NCBI RefSeq assembly: GCF_042431545.1
Contig: NZ_JBHLYX010000008.1
Source of the DNA: Pseudoalteromonas xiamenensis
Lineage (GTDB): Bacteria; Pseudomonadota; Gammaproteobacteria; Enterobacterales; Alteromonadaceae
DNA: 64,000 bases
Strand: one strand, 5' to 3'
Below, in pieces: positions 43,439 to 53,210 of this stretch; the first letter of the stretch is position 1; each line of letters starts with the position of its first letter. The notes under the pieces are model-generated. The model saw only the letters and a list, made by a program, of their open reading frames with translations, did no database searches and was not told the DNA's origin. Made by a program: the position numbers and the translations under genes.

Positions 43439-43937
43439 TTAGAAGGAAATACTCAGCCTCAAATTGACTATGGTCGCGTTGCCAAGCGCCCCATCCCCTG
43501 CAATATTGTGGATATAAATCAATCCGGGTTTTAACCCAACGTTGTCACTTATTGTTATGTTTGTATAGAGCTCAATTGCTGTCTCGCTACTTGCGCCATA
43601 AACATCCACCTTGCTCACCATCGCACCACTAAAATCATCCTCGTAAAAGAGACCTTTATAATTCAGCCCAATTGACCAATGCGTTTTTATCTCATTGAAA
43701 TGAGTATTGGCATTGCCAAACTGTACAAACCCATTTAAGGACGCCGAAATCGCATGGTCCAAAACGGCATAAAAGTCTGAAGTACTTCGAACGTCCCCTG
43801 CGCGTGTTTCTAAACCCGTATGGTGCCACGTCCCTAACCGAATGGAACTTTCTGTTCCGTAAGGGATTTCCACCACCAATAAGCGACGATGCCACCAAGC
43901 AGCCAACCAAAAGGGAGACCTTTTTATTTAGATTCAT
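43439..43937 (-). pseudogene. OprB-type carbohydrate porin, internally deleted and frameshifted
   Basis: A good ribosome-binding site (TTGGAGTGAATA) and ATG at 43937 lead into a normal signal peptide (KKVSLLVGCLVASSLIGG). After about 23 residues the frame shifts: the rest of the coding sequence continues in another frame with clear OprB C-terminal features (SIGLNYKGLFYEDDFSGAMV, ETAIELYTNITISDNVGLKP and a VNLRLSISF barrel end). OprB porins are usually over 400 residues, but only about 150 of the mature part remain. The middle has been deleted and the reading frame broken. A working sugar porin is very unlikely. Confidence 0.75.
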
Positions 43938-44405
43938 TATTCACTCCAAGGCGCAAAACGTGCCCAAATTTGGCGGTTTCAGTGAGGCATTCAAGTCACG
44001 TAGCAACCTAAAAAAGATAGAAGAACTCGTTTAGATTTCAATACAATCGGAATCAAATGGCCCTGCTTTTTGAGTGTAGCAACAACATCTCATTGTGCAA
44101 TTTGGCACAAGGGCTGAACAATTTGAGCGCACTCGATGTGCAACAGCAGCATAGTGCTGCAACGCCTAACAACGATGCTAGGTGGGCTTAATAATGAATA
44201 AAGACTGCGGGAACATTGTGCCTTGAGCAATCCCAATATCGACGCCTTTTCATGGCGCTTAAAAAACAATTTTCAAACCATAAAATCACAAAAAAGAAAC
44301 ATTTATTCGGCATTTTATCGCTGTACGACTAAACTCTAATTCGATTTAAACTACGGCCAGTTGCGTTTTGCAGGGCTTTTGTGACGTTAAAAAGGAACAT
44401 TTACT
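43938..44405. other. Intergenic region, no gene seen
   Basis: About 470 bases between the broken porin gene and the acetyltransferase. There is a small GCAGCATAGTGCTGC inverted repeat at about 44145-44160, but no gene or strong repeat family. Confidence 0.4.
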
Positions 44406-44948
44406 ATGCCGTCAAATCTTGCAACTCTGCCGGCGCTTAGCACGCAGTATTTCAAACCGAAGCACGCTTCAACGAATACCCTTAACGAAATAGGATCGCT
44501 CCGAGCGTCTATTTGGCAGGACAACCAACATAGCGACCGACAGAAGGCCTGCCAACACGTTTGGCTAGAAGAAGCTGATAAACATGCCCACCTTTGGGCA
44601 GTAACCTCCGAAGCAGGAATGATAGCAACGGCACGTCTTTGCATTAGCAACAACTTAAATCATCTTCCTGAACAAGAACTCTACGATGGACTTGAACTGC
44701 CCGCCCCTTTCGCGACCATGGGCAGACTCGTTGTTGCCCCCTCTTGGCGTGGTAAAGGGATTGCGAGCGCCTTAATTCGTGAGCGCCTCAATTTGTGTGA
44801 CGATTTAGGTGTAAAGAGTTTATTGCTTGACTGCCCTGAGCATCGCGTTCCTGTCATGCAGCGTTATGGTTTTTCGGCATTAAAATTGCCTCAAGCGGGG
44901 ATCTTATTCCCTGATACGCGGTTTGTTGTTATGGGTCGGTTTAATTGA
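44406..44948 (+). CDS. GNAT family N-acetyltransferase
   Basis: The 180-residue product has a GNAT fold in its second half: TMGRLVVAPSWRGKGIASALI holds the acetyl-CoA-binding RGxGxA loop, followed by SLLLDCPEHRVPVMQRYGF, the usual strand and helix of motif A/B. The acceptor substrate cannot be predicted. Residues 1-45 show no known domain. AAAAAGGAAC precedes the ATG. Single gene. Confidence 0.88.
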   Translation: MPSNLATLPALSTQYFKPKHASTNTLNEIGSLRASIWQDNQHSDRQKACQHVWLEEADKHAHLWAVTSEAGMIATARLCISNNLNHLPEQELYDGLELPAPFATMGRLVVAPSWRGKGIASALIRERLNLCDDLGVKSLLLDCPEHRVPVMQRYGFSALKLPQAGILFPDTRFVVMGRFN

Positions 44949-45163
44949 ATCCTTCTGCCTGCACGATAACGTTGCAGGCTTCTCGTTTTAAAAAGACAGT
45001 TCGGGTGCAAGCGTAATAGCCTCAGCCCTACGTTGTTAATGAATGAACGAACAAGCGCATTTGAGAGTGTGTTCACGCCTGTTGAGTGCAATCATCATCC
45101 ATAAAGTGAACATTCTGGTTTTGTGGCACGTTAAATTAAAGAATTGCGTAGCGTCTATCGGGA

Positions 45164-45820
45164 TTAAAACTCATGTTCCACACTAAAACTGACTCTTTCT
45201 TTGCTTGTTGGGTGCGTGAAACTTAAGGTTTGCGCGTGTAAATTGAGTCGAGCGGAAGCCGCGATACAGGCCGCATCGCCATAAAAATCATCCCCTAAAA
45301 TAGGGTGACCGAGTGCCAGCATATGAACTCGTAACTGATGAGTACGCCCTGTGACTGGCTTGAGCTCCAGAAGTGTCGAGTGTTCGCGCTCTTCAATTAC
45401 ACGATAATACGTCACTGCACTTTTACCGTGCTCATGGCAGACTTTTTGTTTTGGTACGTTTTCTGGGTCTTTTGCAAGTGGTATATCAATGCAACCCTCT
45501 TTATCTACTAAATGGCCTTGCACTTGTGCAATGTAAACTTTGCTGGTTTCACGGTTTTGAAACTGCACTTTAAGGTCAATCTCGACTCGTTTACTTTTGG
45601 CATACACCATTACACCAGAGGTGGAGCAGTCCAAGCGATGCACCAAATAAATACAACCAAGTTGCTTCTCCAAACGTGTTAGAGCGCAGTCGAAAGTGAC
45701 TTCAGCGCGTCCTGGGTTCGATAGTAAACCTGAAGGTTTATTAATAATGATAATATCATCGTCTTCATAACGAATATCTAGCCATGGGTCGCTTGGCGGA
45801 TTGTATTCAAATATCTGCAT
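45164..45820 (-). CDS. rluA: RluA family pseudouridine synthase
   Basis: The 218-residue product has the same length as E. coli RluA (219) and lacks an S4 domain. The catalytic Asp is in VHRLDCSTSGVMV (about residue 64), and the second conserved block PVTGRTHQLRVHMLALGHPI follows. RluA isomerises uridine 746 of 23S rRNA and uridine 32 of several tRNAs. Length and motifs favour RluA over the longer RluC/RluD type. Single gene on the minus strand. Confidence 0.87.
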   Translation of the reverse strand: MQIFEYNPPSDPWLDIRYEDDDIIIINKPSGLLSNPGRAEVTFDCALTRLEKQLGCIYLVHRLDCSTSGVMVYAKSKRVEIDLKVQFQNRETSKVYIAQVQGHLVDKEGCIDIPLAKDPENVPKQKVCHEHGKSAVTYYRVIEEREHSTLLELKPVTGRTHQLRVHMLALGHPILGDDFYGDAACIAASARLNLHAQTLSFTHPTSKERVSFSVEHEF

Positions 45821-45928
45821 GCTAACTGCTATTACTAACTAAATTGAGTCAATTATACCTGAGCGAACTCTCGCCACAAAGCTCGCTGTTATTGACGCGC
45901 TCTAACTTCAATTTTGGATTAAAAACGA

Positions 45929-45956
45929 AAAAGGCATACCGAGGTATGCCTTAGCG
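45929..45956 (-). terminator. Rho-independent terminator of the lipoprotein gene
   Basis: On the minus strand the stem AAGGCATACC / GGTATGCCTT is followed by TTTTTCG. It lies just after the stop at 45973. Confidence 0.75.
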
Positions 45957-45972
45957 TTTAATACTAAACGAA

Positions 45973-47856
45973 CTAGTTCACTTTTTTCAGACTGCGCAGA
46001 GAATTGTAAAATCCATAAGTCGAATTAACCGAGTAAGCAAGTCCATAATGATCACCAACTCGGTGCACTAACTTGATATTGAGCAAGTAATACGTATCTG
46101 GATTGGTCTTTTTACTAAAGGCCAAGCAGTCATCAAAATGCTGGTCGGGAAATTCACAATAGCCATCATATAAAAGCGACAAGCTACCATCATTTTCATA
46201 ACGAGTCAGAAAACGAGGTATCGCATCCAATGCACCTGACCATACGGCTTTGCCGTCTGACGTTAAAGTAAAATAGCGTTTTTCACCCTCATATTCATTA
46301 TCGAGTATTTCAAATGTACCTAAGTAGTCATTTTTGTTAGCCGTAATATTCACTGGCTTTACGGCGTAAAGTGTATAACTCGTGGTGTTGGTCTCGGGAT
46401 GCGTGTATTTCAATGTCATACCCGTTTGACCGTTTGGAAACTGATAGAATCGCTTTGCCTCAACCTGCCCGTCTGTTGTAACAACAAACTTACCCGCTTT
46501 GAATTCATAATTAAAGGGAACAGTAAAGACTTCTTCGAGATCTGGTTTTTGCACATACGCTTTACCTGTGGTTGCATCATCGAGTGTAAACGTGAGTGAA
46601 CCACCATAGTAGTTCGGATCACTAATCGTTTGCGCCTTTTCGTAAAGACGCGTTAGATATGATGTGCCTGGCACAAATTCGATTGCAGGTGCTGCATCCA
46701 ATTTTTCCAACAGGCTCACAAAGTGTCGTTGCTTCACCAGATCACTTAAACCGGAGTAGTCTGATATTTGCCCTTTTAGATTATTCGGCTCGCCGATGGT
46801 TTCAATTTCAACAAACAAATGTTGAGCCGTTGCCCCCATTATGTTTGCGTTTACTCGGTAAGTAACTTGGACGTCTTCTAGCTCAAACGTGTTTTCATTT
46901 CTAATAGAAAATGAATCTTGGTACGTGTACTCAGGTAATTCGGTAGCACCGCCCTTGAACGCAATTGGAAAGTAGGCCGTTTGCATTAAATACCACGAGC
47001 TTGAATTACCATTGGCCTGAATGTCAAAGCTAACTTGAATGCTGCTTTCATCCGTCGTTGTATCGACAATCGAAACACCAACATAGCTAACCTTAGGTTC
47101 GCTATTTTTTATCGTGTAAGCCCCGTTATTTAAACTCATAGACGGTTGAATCAGTGTTATTGAGTAATCTTCTTTGCCACTTTCTGAAACCAAAAAACGA
47201 ATTCGATTACCCGCCTGCGCAATCGGTCGAATCTCCATCGTATCGAGTGTTTCACAAACCTCTGCCCTACACCCCACCTCCGACAATTCAAGAGCTAGAG
47301 AATAAGAAAGCGAATGAGCAAAGCGTTTCACTTCACCGTTACTGTTTATCCAGTAGCCTTGACGATTGTGCATAAAACTGAATGTTTGGTCGCCTGTTTC
47401 GTTCATCCAAACACCGTGAAGTGCCTGCTCATCGAGCAACAACGTAGCCCACTTTGCCGGGTTATCTTCCACGGTAAGTTTGAGCGTAAACGCTAGACTA
47501 TTTTTCCCGTCACTTAGCGTAAAGGGTAAGTCGTAATCCCCGAGTGCAAACAACGTCGGCTTCGTTTTGATTTTTAGTTTATTACCAACAATTGAATACG
47601 TTAACCAATTTGGGGGATTTGAAAAGACGACGCTCAGTGCGTCTCCATCCTGTTCTTCAATGTCAAAAACCGTTTCGGTGTCAACTTCTGCTTTAAGTGA
47701 AACCACACCGTCCATTTTTAGAATCGGCAACGTATCAACTTTCGTCGGTGGTATTGTTTGGTCTGGGTTTGTAACGACGGGCGTAGTTTTAGTCTCTGAA
47801 CCACCACAACCGTTAAGCAAAGCAACTACGGCGAATATTAAGGCAAGTTTGTTCAT
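45973..47856 (-). CDS. Large lipoprotein with cadherin/Ig-like N-terminal domain
   Basis: The ATG at 47856 gives 627 residues with a lipobox (LLNGCGG, Cys17). Residues about 40-135 look like a dystroglycan/cadherin-type module (PTKVDTLPIL, DIEEQDGDALSVVFSNPPNWLTYS, then LGDYDLPFTLSDGKNSLAFTL). The remaining ~480 residues are beta-rich, with repeated GSLTFTLDD and FTLTSDGKAVWSG strands; I recognise no enzyme motif. It is likely anchored to the outer membrane. An in-frame extension upstream of 47856 has no ribosome-binding site. The role is unknown. Confidence 0.6.
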   Translation of the reverse strand: MNKLALIFAVVALLNGCGGSETKTTPVVTNPDQTIPPTKVDTLPILKMDGVVSLKAEVDTETVFDIEEQDGDALSVVFSNPPNWLTYSIVGNKLKIKTKPTLFALGDYDLPFTLSDGKNSLAFTLKLTVEDNPAKWATLLLDEQALHGVWMNETGDQTFSFMHNRQGYWINSNGEVKRFAHSLSYSLALELSEVGCRAEVCETLDTMEIRPIAQAGNRIRFLVSESGKEDYSITLIQPSMSLNNGAYTIKNSEPKVSYVGVSIVDTTTDESSIQVSFDIQANGNSSSWYLMQTAYFPIAFKGGATELPEYTYQDSFSIRNENTFELEDVQVTYRVNANIMGATAQHLFVEIETIGEPNNLKGQISDYSGLSDLVKQRHFVSLLEKLDAAPAIEFVPGTSYLTRLYEKAQTISDPNYYGGSLTFTLDDATTGKAYVQKPDLEEVFTVPFNYEFKAGKFVVTTDGQVEAKRFYQFPNGQTGMTLKYTHPETNTTSYTLYAVKPVNITANKNDYLGTFEILDNEYEGEKRYFTLTSDGKAVWSGALDAIPRFLTRYENDGSLSLLYDGYCEFPDQHFDDCLAFSKKTNPDTYYLLNIKLVHRVGDHYGLAYSVNSTYGFYNSLRSLKKVN

Positions 47857-48066
47857 TCTTTTATTAGTTATATTTTTGGGAACGAAATTATAACAACTTA
47901 CCGACAAAATACCTCAAATAGTTACAGATAGTGTCAATCAGTTAACGCTGCGCTCATTTTCTCGCTTAAATCAAGAGATAAAGTAGCCTGTATCTCCTTG
48001 CAGATTCCATCCTTCGCGGTTTTACAGTAAGCTGCTTTCATTACGTCTAAAAAACGATAGGTAACT

Positions 48067-48858
48067 GTGTTGAATAAACGAATTGAACCTGAACTGTTCA
48101 GCCTAGCGCCCGATCTCGACCAAGTCGAGGATTACAAACAGTCGCAGACAAAATTGAAAAATAAAGCGCCGACAATTGAACCAAATACGCCAGCTGCACC
48201 TTCACCAACCAAGTCCTCCAGTGCGGTAATTTGGCTCGGCATTCTTGCCATAATAGGCTTTGCCGCAGGCGGTTATGCACTCTATAAACAAAATTTAGCC
48301 ACACTCTCGCAACTGCGCGCTTCAGAGCTGCGGATTGGTGAACTTGAACGTGCGCTCTCAGCAACCGGTGAAGAGATGGGACAATCTGCTGGCGCAATTC
48401 AAGCTAAGTTGTCCGCGGTTGCGACTCGGACTGATGAATTGTGGGAACAAATGGATAAGCTTTGGGCGTCAGCGTGGCGTCGCAATCAATCGGAAATTAA
48501 AGAGCTTAAAGATCAGGCTGACAAGTTAACAGCCGCGCAAACTCAACAACTAAAGCAGCAGTCTGATGCTGCGACAAACCTAAAAACCCTTTCGCAAACA
48601 CAAACTGAGCTCACATTGAAAATGTCGCTACTGCAAGAGCAATTGCAAGTTGCGCAGTCTCTGAAAAGCCAGCTAACGGCCATTAATACAGAACTTGATA
48701 AATTGAAGTCGCAATCTCAAACTCGAGATTCGAAACAGCTAGAGATTGGTGCAACCATGGCACAAATTGAGATCACGCAAAATGCATTAGCTGAGCAAAT
48801 GGAGCGCCTTGAAAAAAGCATCGCGTCTCAGTCAAAATCACCATCAAGTCCAAATTAA
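48067..48858 (+). CDS. Single-pass membrane protein with long coiled coil
   Basis: The product of about 263 residues starts at a GTG (48067) with AGGT upstream. Residues 1-55 are cytoplasmic and Pro/Ser-rich. One membrane helix follows at about 58-78 (VIWLGILAIIGFAAGGYALY). The rest is a coiled coil of about 170 residues rich in Gln, Leu and Lys (for example KMSLLQEQLQVAQSLKSQL). No enzymatic motif is visible. The form fits a periplasmic scaffold or a division/envelope-associated protein, but I do not recognise it. A hairpin terminator follows. Confidence 0.6.
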   Translation: MLNKRIEPELFSLAPDLDQVEDYKQSQTKLKNKAPTIEPNTPAAPSPTKSSSAVIWLGILAIIGFAAGGYALYKQNLATLSQLRASELRIGELERALSATGEEMGQSAGAIQAKLSAVATRTDELWEQMDKLWASAWRRNQSEIKELKDQADKLTAAQTQQLKQQSDAATNLKTLSQTQTELTLKMSLLQEQLQVAQSLKSQLTAINTELDKLKSQSQTRDSKQLEIGATMAQIEITQNALAEQMERLEKSIASQSKSPSSPN

Positions 48859-48891
48859 GCCGTATTGGGACTATGCCTTAAACACCTACTT

Positions 48892-48911
48892 CGGGGTCTG
48901 ACTAGACCCCG
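48892..48911. terminator. Hairpin between convergent genes
   Basis: An 8-base stem CGGGGTCT / AGACCCCG around a GACT loop lies between the coiled-coil protein gene and the minus-strand methyltransferase-like gene. Confidence 0.65.
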
Positions 48912-48932
48912 ATGTTATGGTTACTTCGACAC

Positions 48933-49634
48933 TTACAGCGTACGCTTTTTGAAACGATAAACAAACCGGTCAGTGTTTCCTTTGGTTGTAGGTTGCCATA
49001 CATCTAAACGGTAATCGTCTTTCGCGTTCGCAAGCACAGAGCTCGACATATCCAACTCAAAGCCTGCTTTTAGCACTTCATTGAGCACAAAACTGTTTTC
49101 CACGCGGTGGAGTTTTTTCGTTTGGCTAATGCCCATTCCAGGACCGGCGTTGTGGTCGATAATAATTAAGTAACCATCATCGCTTAGCTTCTGATGCATT
49201 GACTTTAAGAGTGTTTGACGGTCTAAGTTCGCTTTGTTTACTAAATCGTGGTAATTCAGCGCGGTAAAAATTCGATCAACTGGGCCTTCCAAGTCGTCCA
49301 ACTCAAGTGACGTAAGCGGTTTAATATTTTTGAATTCACTCAGGTTTCTACTTTCCAGCTTGCCTTTTACACTAAACACCGTGCCTGAATTATTTAATAG
49401 GCGAGCAAAGAGTTCAGTGTAATACCCTCCACCAGCCAAATAATCCACCACTTTCATGTCCGCTTTCACATCAACGATAGCCAGAATGTCTGCAGGCTTT
49501 CGTCCTGCATCTCGCGCTATATCTTGGGCCGTGCGATTAGGGTTTTGTACCGCGTTTGTAATGGACAAAGGATTGGCACTTGCCGTTAGACTTGACACCA
49601 ATAAGGTTGCGATAAAAAATGGTGCAGATTTCAT
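48933..49634 (-). CDS. Exported methyltransferase-like protein
   Basis: The 233-residue product has a signal peptide (about 1-20, ending TASA) and then a class I SAM-methyltransferase-like Rossmann fold: MKVVDYLAGGGYYTELFARLL is motif I, with IFTALNYHDLVN and YLIIIDHNAGPG later. Secreted proteins of this type, with a GGGYYTE motif, are common in marine gammaproteobacteria. Export is puzzling because SAM is not known to be available in the periplasm, so the enzyme may be inactive, use another ligand, or be mislabelled by fold. GGAGCAATGT precedes the ATG. It is divergent from the CadC-like regulator. Confidence 0.7.
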   Translation of the reverse strand: MKSAPFFIATLLVSSLTASANPLSITNAVQNPNRTAQDIARDAGRKPADILAIVDVKADMKVVDYLAGGGYYTELFARLLNNSGTVFSVKGKLESRNLSEFKNIKPLTSLELDDLEGPVDRIFTALNYHDLVNKANLDRQTLLKSMHQKLSDDGYLIIIDHNAGPGMGISQTKKLHRVENSFVLNEVLKAGFELDMSSSVLANAKDDYRLDVWQPTTKGNTDRFVYRFKKRTL

Positions 49635-49806
49635 ACATTGCTCCTTTCAATTTCGTTGTAATTCAAATGCATTTTTGTTGTAGCGATTTAGCAAAATGAG
49701 CTCAACAATCGAATCGCGATTTTATCTTGATGCTTTGATGATTTTTTTTTGATGTCTTTAAAATTCAATGCGTTATTATTAAATTTGAAGAAGAAAGGAG
49801 TCTTTA

Positions 49807-51930
49807 GTGACCCCCCCATTACACGATATTTTTACGGTAGGAACATGCCGAATTGTTGCGAGCTTAAATCAAATACACCGTGATAACCAATGTCTAGTAG
49901 TTGAACCCAAGGTCATGGAAGTGCTTGTGTATTTGGCCAGCCGCCAAGGTGAGGTATGTTCAAAGCAACAGCTTATGGACGCCATCTGGCCAGCCCCCGT
50001 CAGTGACGGCGCAGTAAGCAGAGTGATCACACTACTCAGAAAAGCCCTGGCTGATAGCACTGACTCTCCCCGTTATATTCAAACGATCGCTAAAAAAGGC
50101 TACCAATTTATCGCTGTCGTCGAGGTTTCGATGAGCGAACCGATGCACATCAACAAGTTTGGATCACCTACATCACCTGCAATACGCCATGCCCATCAGC
50201 TATTTATACCCTTTGTTGCTTGCACACTATTAATCTTGTTGGTTTTAGTAGTCACTCACCTAATTCCTTCTCCACCAACGGATCAGGCCACAACTTTTAC
50301 AAAACCACCGTCATTTCAAAAATTAACGAGTGAAAGTGGGCGCGAATACGACGCACAGCTTTCAGCTGATGCAAGTTGGCTGGTTTATCGACATAAAAAT
50401 AACCAAGAGCAACCCTATCAACTGTATTTAAAACAGCTGCAAACCAATCGCACCATTCAACTTACCGACAACGGATTTGACCATCGTTCGCCAGCACTTT
50501 CGCACGACAAACAGTCTATTGCGTATTTTCAAAAAGGACAAAATCAGTGCGCACTGCGACGCCTAACACTATTGCCAAACGGCGAACCTGACACAATCCA
50601 CACTTTGCACCTTTGCGGGGCACTTGAGCATTACAGCCATGTGGTGTGGTCGCCAGATGATAAATGGCTTTATTTTACTGACCGCGCAAATAGCTCGGTT
50701 CCCTATCAGATCTATCGCTTAGAGCTGGCCACTAACCGTTTGGAAACCATGACCAGTCGAGAAAACAACTTCTATGGCGACAATGAACTCGCCCTTTCGC
50801 CTTCTGGACGCAGTCTGCTGTTTTTTAGAAATAAGTATTGGGGCAATAACCAAGTTTACGTCATGGATCTCACCACAAACGCACTGAAAAAAATCGGCGA
50901 GTTGGGCTTTCTCAGCTGGAAACCAAGCTGGTCGCCTGATGAAAAAAGCATTGTGTTTAGCGACAATCGAAATGGGGGAAAACTCAACCGCTTAGATATT
51001 TCGACTGGTCAAATAACCACGTTCTACCAATCCCCAAAAGCTATTCAATATCCAATGTTTAGCGCTGATGGCAAAAGAGTCGTGTTTTCGGAAGAGTCCA
51101 TCGTCGCGAACTTATGGGAAACCAAACTCACCGCACTACACGAAAATTCAGTCGAAATCACGGTCACTCCAAAAAAACTGGCGCTTAGCTCAAGCGGCGT
51201 AGAACGCCAACCTGCTTATTCCCCAGATGGCCGAAAGCTGGCGTTTTTATCCGATAGAAATGGTGAAATACAGTTATGGATTGCGGATGACGAACAATTG
51301 GTCGCCGCACCCATGCTACCCAAAGGCGCGATTATCGACAGTTTTAGTTGGAGTCCTGATAACCAGCAATTAGTGATTGCCACTAAAGACAAAGCGCTTT
51401 TACGCTATCAATTGACAACCCAAACTATTGACGAGTTGTTGCACGAACAAAGTGCTGCCTTTCCGATTTACGCCCACGACGGGTTAAAACTGTATTTTAG
51501 TTCTGATAAAAGCGGTCAATGGGAGATTTGGTCGTTCAACCTGCAAAATGGCGAAACACACCAAGTGACAACATCCGGTGGGTATCAAGTGAAACTGGCG
51601 GCAGATGACACAACGATGTATATCACAAAATACGACCAGACCGGCATTTGGCAATACGACCTCAAGACGGGTGTGGAAAATGAAATCATCGCAGATCTGG
51701 CCCGTACTACCCAGTACACCTTGTGTGATAACACCCTGTACTACGAAAAACAAGTGATGACTGGTGACGTTTGGCAATATTCAGTTATCGACAGTGATAC
51801 TCAACTCGCCTTTACGCTACCAAGGAAAACCCAGATTAGTTTTGATGTAACACCCAATTGCCAAAAGATGGCATTTGCCTATCAAGAGGATTTGCAGGCA
51901 GATATTGTTGAACTGAGTTGGAATGAGTAA
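49807..51930 (+). CDS. CadC-like membrane one-component regulator with TolB-type propeller
   Basis: The product (707 residues, GTG start with AAAGGAG upstream) joins three parts. Residues about 8-105 are an OmpR/ToxR-type winged helix (VVEPKVMEVLVYLASRQGEV, SRVITLLRKAL, ISP/IQTIAKKGYQF). A membrane helix lies at about 137-157 (LFIPFVACTLLILLVLVVTH). The periplasmic part (about 170-700) has repeated PD40/TolB-like blades (for example PSWSPDEKSIVFSDNRNGG, PAYSPDGRKLAFLSDRNG, SWSPDNQQLVIATK). It should sense a periplasmic signal with the propeller and bind DNA directly from the membrane. Its neighbours (exported methyltransferase, esterase) may be targets. Confidence 0.88.
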   Translation: MTPPLHDIFTVGTCRIVASLNQIHRDNQCLVVEPKVMEVLVYLASRQGEVCSKQQLMDAIWPAPVSDGAVSRVITLLRKALADSTDSPRYIQTIAKKGYQFIAVVEVSMSEPMHINKFGSPTSPAIRHAHQLFIPFVACTLLILLVLVVTHLIPSPPTDQATTFTKPPSFQKLTSESGREYDAQLSADASWLVYRHKNNQEQPYQLYLKQLQTNRTIQLTDNGFDHRSPALSHDKQSIAYFQKGQNQCALRRLTLLPNGEPDTIHTLHLCGALEHYSHVVWSPDDKWLYFTDRANSSVPYQIYRLELATNRLETMTSRENNFYGDNELALSPSGRSLLFFRNKYWGNNQVYVMDLTTNALKKIGELGFLSWKPSWSPDEKSIVFSDNRNGGKLNRLDISTGQITTFYQSPKAIQYPMFSADGKRVVFSEESIVANLWETKLTALHENSVEITVTPKKLALSSSGVERQPAYSPDGRKLAFLSDRNGEIQLWIADDEQLVAAPMLPKGAIIDSFSWSPDNQQLVIATKDKALLRYQLTTQTIDELLHEQSAAFPIYAHDGLKLYFSSDKSGQWEIWSFNLQNGETHQVTTSGGYQVKLAADDTTMYITKYDQTGIWQYDLKTGVENEIIADLARTTQYTLCDNTLYYEKQVMTGDVWQYSVIDSDTQLAFTLPRKTQISFDVTPNCQKMAFAYQEDLQADIVELSWNE

Positions 51931-52013
51931 TGCGCGCAGTACTGTGCTGGCAACAAAACCGAATGAAATGGAGAGCGGTTGTATAGCTCCCCATTACCAA
52001 ATTGCCACTTTCC

Positions 52014-53210
52014 TTAATTAAGGACCACCGATTTAAGGCGAGCTTTTGAGCTTAACAACATATCGAAGTAAGGATAGGATTTATCTGCAAGCTTGATTGC
52101 ATGTTCCAACGTTGCTAAAGCATTTGTGTTGTCGTTTTTAGACTCATAACCATAAGACAGACCAAACCACGCATCGACTGATTTTGGATGCAGTTTGGTG
52201 TTATATTCAAACACTTGTATGGCTTTATCATAATTCTGTGCACCAATGAGTTGATACCCCAATTGCCTTACCGCCCCCTCTGGAGGTGCTACGCTTTCAC
52301 CCCACTGGTTAGATAGCGTTTTGTAATAAGTATCAATGGAGGTCATGTCTTTCGAAAGGGCCTTGAGTGGCATTTGTTTCGGTAAAAACAATTTATGGTA
52401 GGCATTAAACACACCGGCAACTGCGGTTAAATCGTGTGGCACTCCATCAAATGCATCGCTCTCGTAGGTCATGTGAGTGGGTTTGTTATGTTGAATGAAT
52501 TGCTGAAGTTCATCATAACGCGCACGCATTATGCCGCCTTCCTCACCAATGTTCATGTACAAATAGGTCTCAAGTGTTCGATTGTCTTTAATAAACTGTT
52601 TGGTGCGTGTGGTTGCAGCACCATAATTCCACCAGACTGCGGGACTGTAGGCCAAATGTGCTTGAAATAGGTTTGGCTTTGCCTGCATCGCATACAGTGA
52701 AAACACACCTGCAGCAGACGCACCCGAAATTATTTTAAAATTATGCGTGCGAAAGTTGGAATTAATATAGGGTATAAGCTCTTGTTCTACAAAATCCAAA
52801 AATTTGGCAGCGCCCCCTCCTAAGCCAACGGGTCCCTGTGGCTCTTTGTTCACCGTTGGGTAAAAATCTCTTAATCTATCCGTATTTTCTATCGCGACGA
52901 CGATCACCTCCGGCGCGCTATCCGTGCTTTGTAATCGTTCCATAACCGACGAAATTAAAGGTAAGTTACTTGCTCCATCTAAGCGGTAAATCACTGGATA
53001 AACCTTATTTGGGCTCGCGTTGTAACTCTTCGGCAATTGCACCACGATTTTGCGCTCTTCACCTAGGTGCTTGGAACGCATTACGTGAGTCAATACTTCG
53101 GATTCAAGGCTCGCCTCATTAGCCAATACTTTTGAAAAAACGAAAGGAGAATTAAATAACGAAGTACATGCAATGCACATAGCGAGCACTAAACGTTTGC
53201 TTATTTGCAC
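52014..53210 (-). CDS. Exported esterase D-like alpha/beta-hydrolase with C-terminal TPR
   Basis: The product (398 residues, GTG start with AAAGGATTAATC upstream) has a signal peptide (about 1-26). Residues about 45-290 resemble the esterase-D/enterochelin-esterase family: VVQLPKSYNASPNKVYPVIYRLDG, the oxyanion/nucleophile region IISGASAAGVFSLYAM (Ser in GASAAG) and FDGVPHDLTAVAG, with a late His. The last 80 residues contain TPR-like repeats (YDKAIQVFEYNTKLHPKSVDAWFGLSYGYES). Such enzymes cleave esters, sometimes siderophores, in the periplasm; the substrate here is unknown. Confidence 0.75.
   Translation of the reverse strand: MQISKRLVLAMCIACTSLFNSPFVFSKVLANEASLESEVLTHVMRSKHLGEERKIVVQLPKSYNASPNKVYPVIYRLDGASNLPLISSVMERLQSTDSAPEVIVVAIENTDRLRDFYPTVNKEPQGPVGLGGGAAKFLDFVEQELIPYINSNFRTHNFKIISGASAAGVFSLYAMQAKPNLFQAHLAYSPAVWWNYGAATTRTKQFIKDNRTLETYLYMNIGEEGGIMRARYDELQQFIQHNKPTHMTYESDAFDGVPHDLTAVAGVFNAYHKLFLPKQMPLKALSKDMTSIDTYYKTLSNQWGESVAPPEGAVRQLGYQLIGAQNYDKAIQVFEYNTKLHPKSVDAWFGLSYGYESKNDNTNALATLEHAIKLADKSYPYFDMLLSSKARLKSVVLN

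Noticed and set aside
43692..43937. Separate small secreted protein starting at 43937
   Set aside because: Its first 23 residues are a signal peptide but the rest is an out-of-frame reading of the OprB remnant, so it is better called a pseudogene.
44145..44160. Small inverted repeat GCAGCATAGTGCTGC as an attachment or regulatory site
   Set aside because: Single, short and without a second copy or a nearby gene start to support a function.
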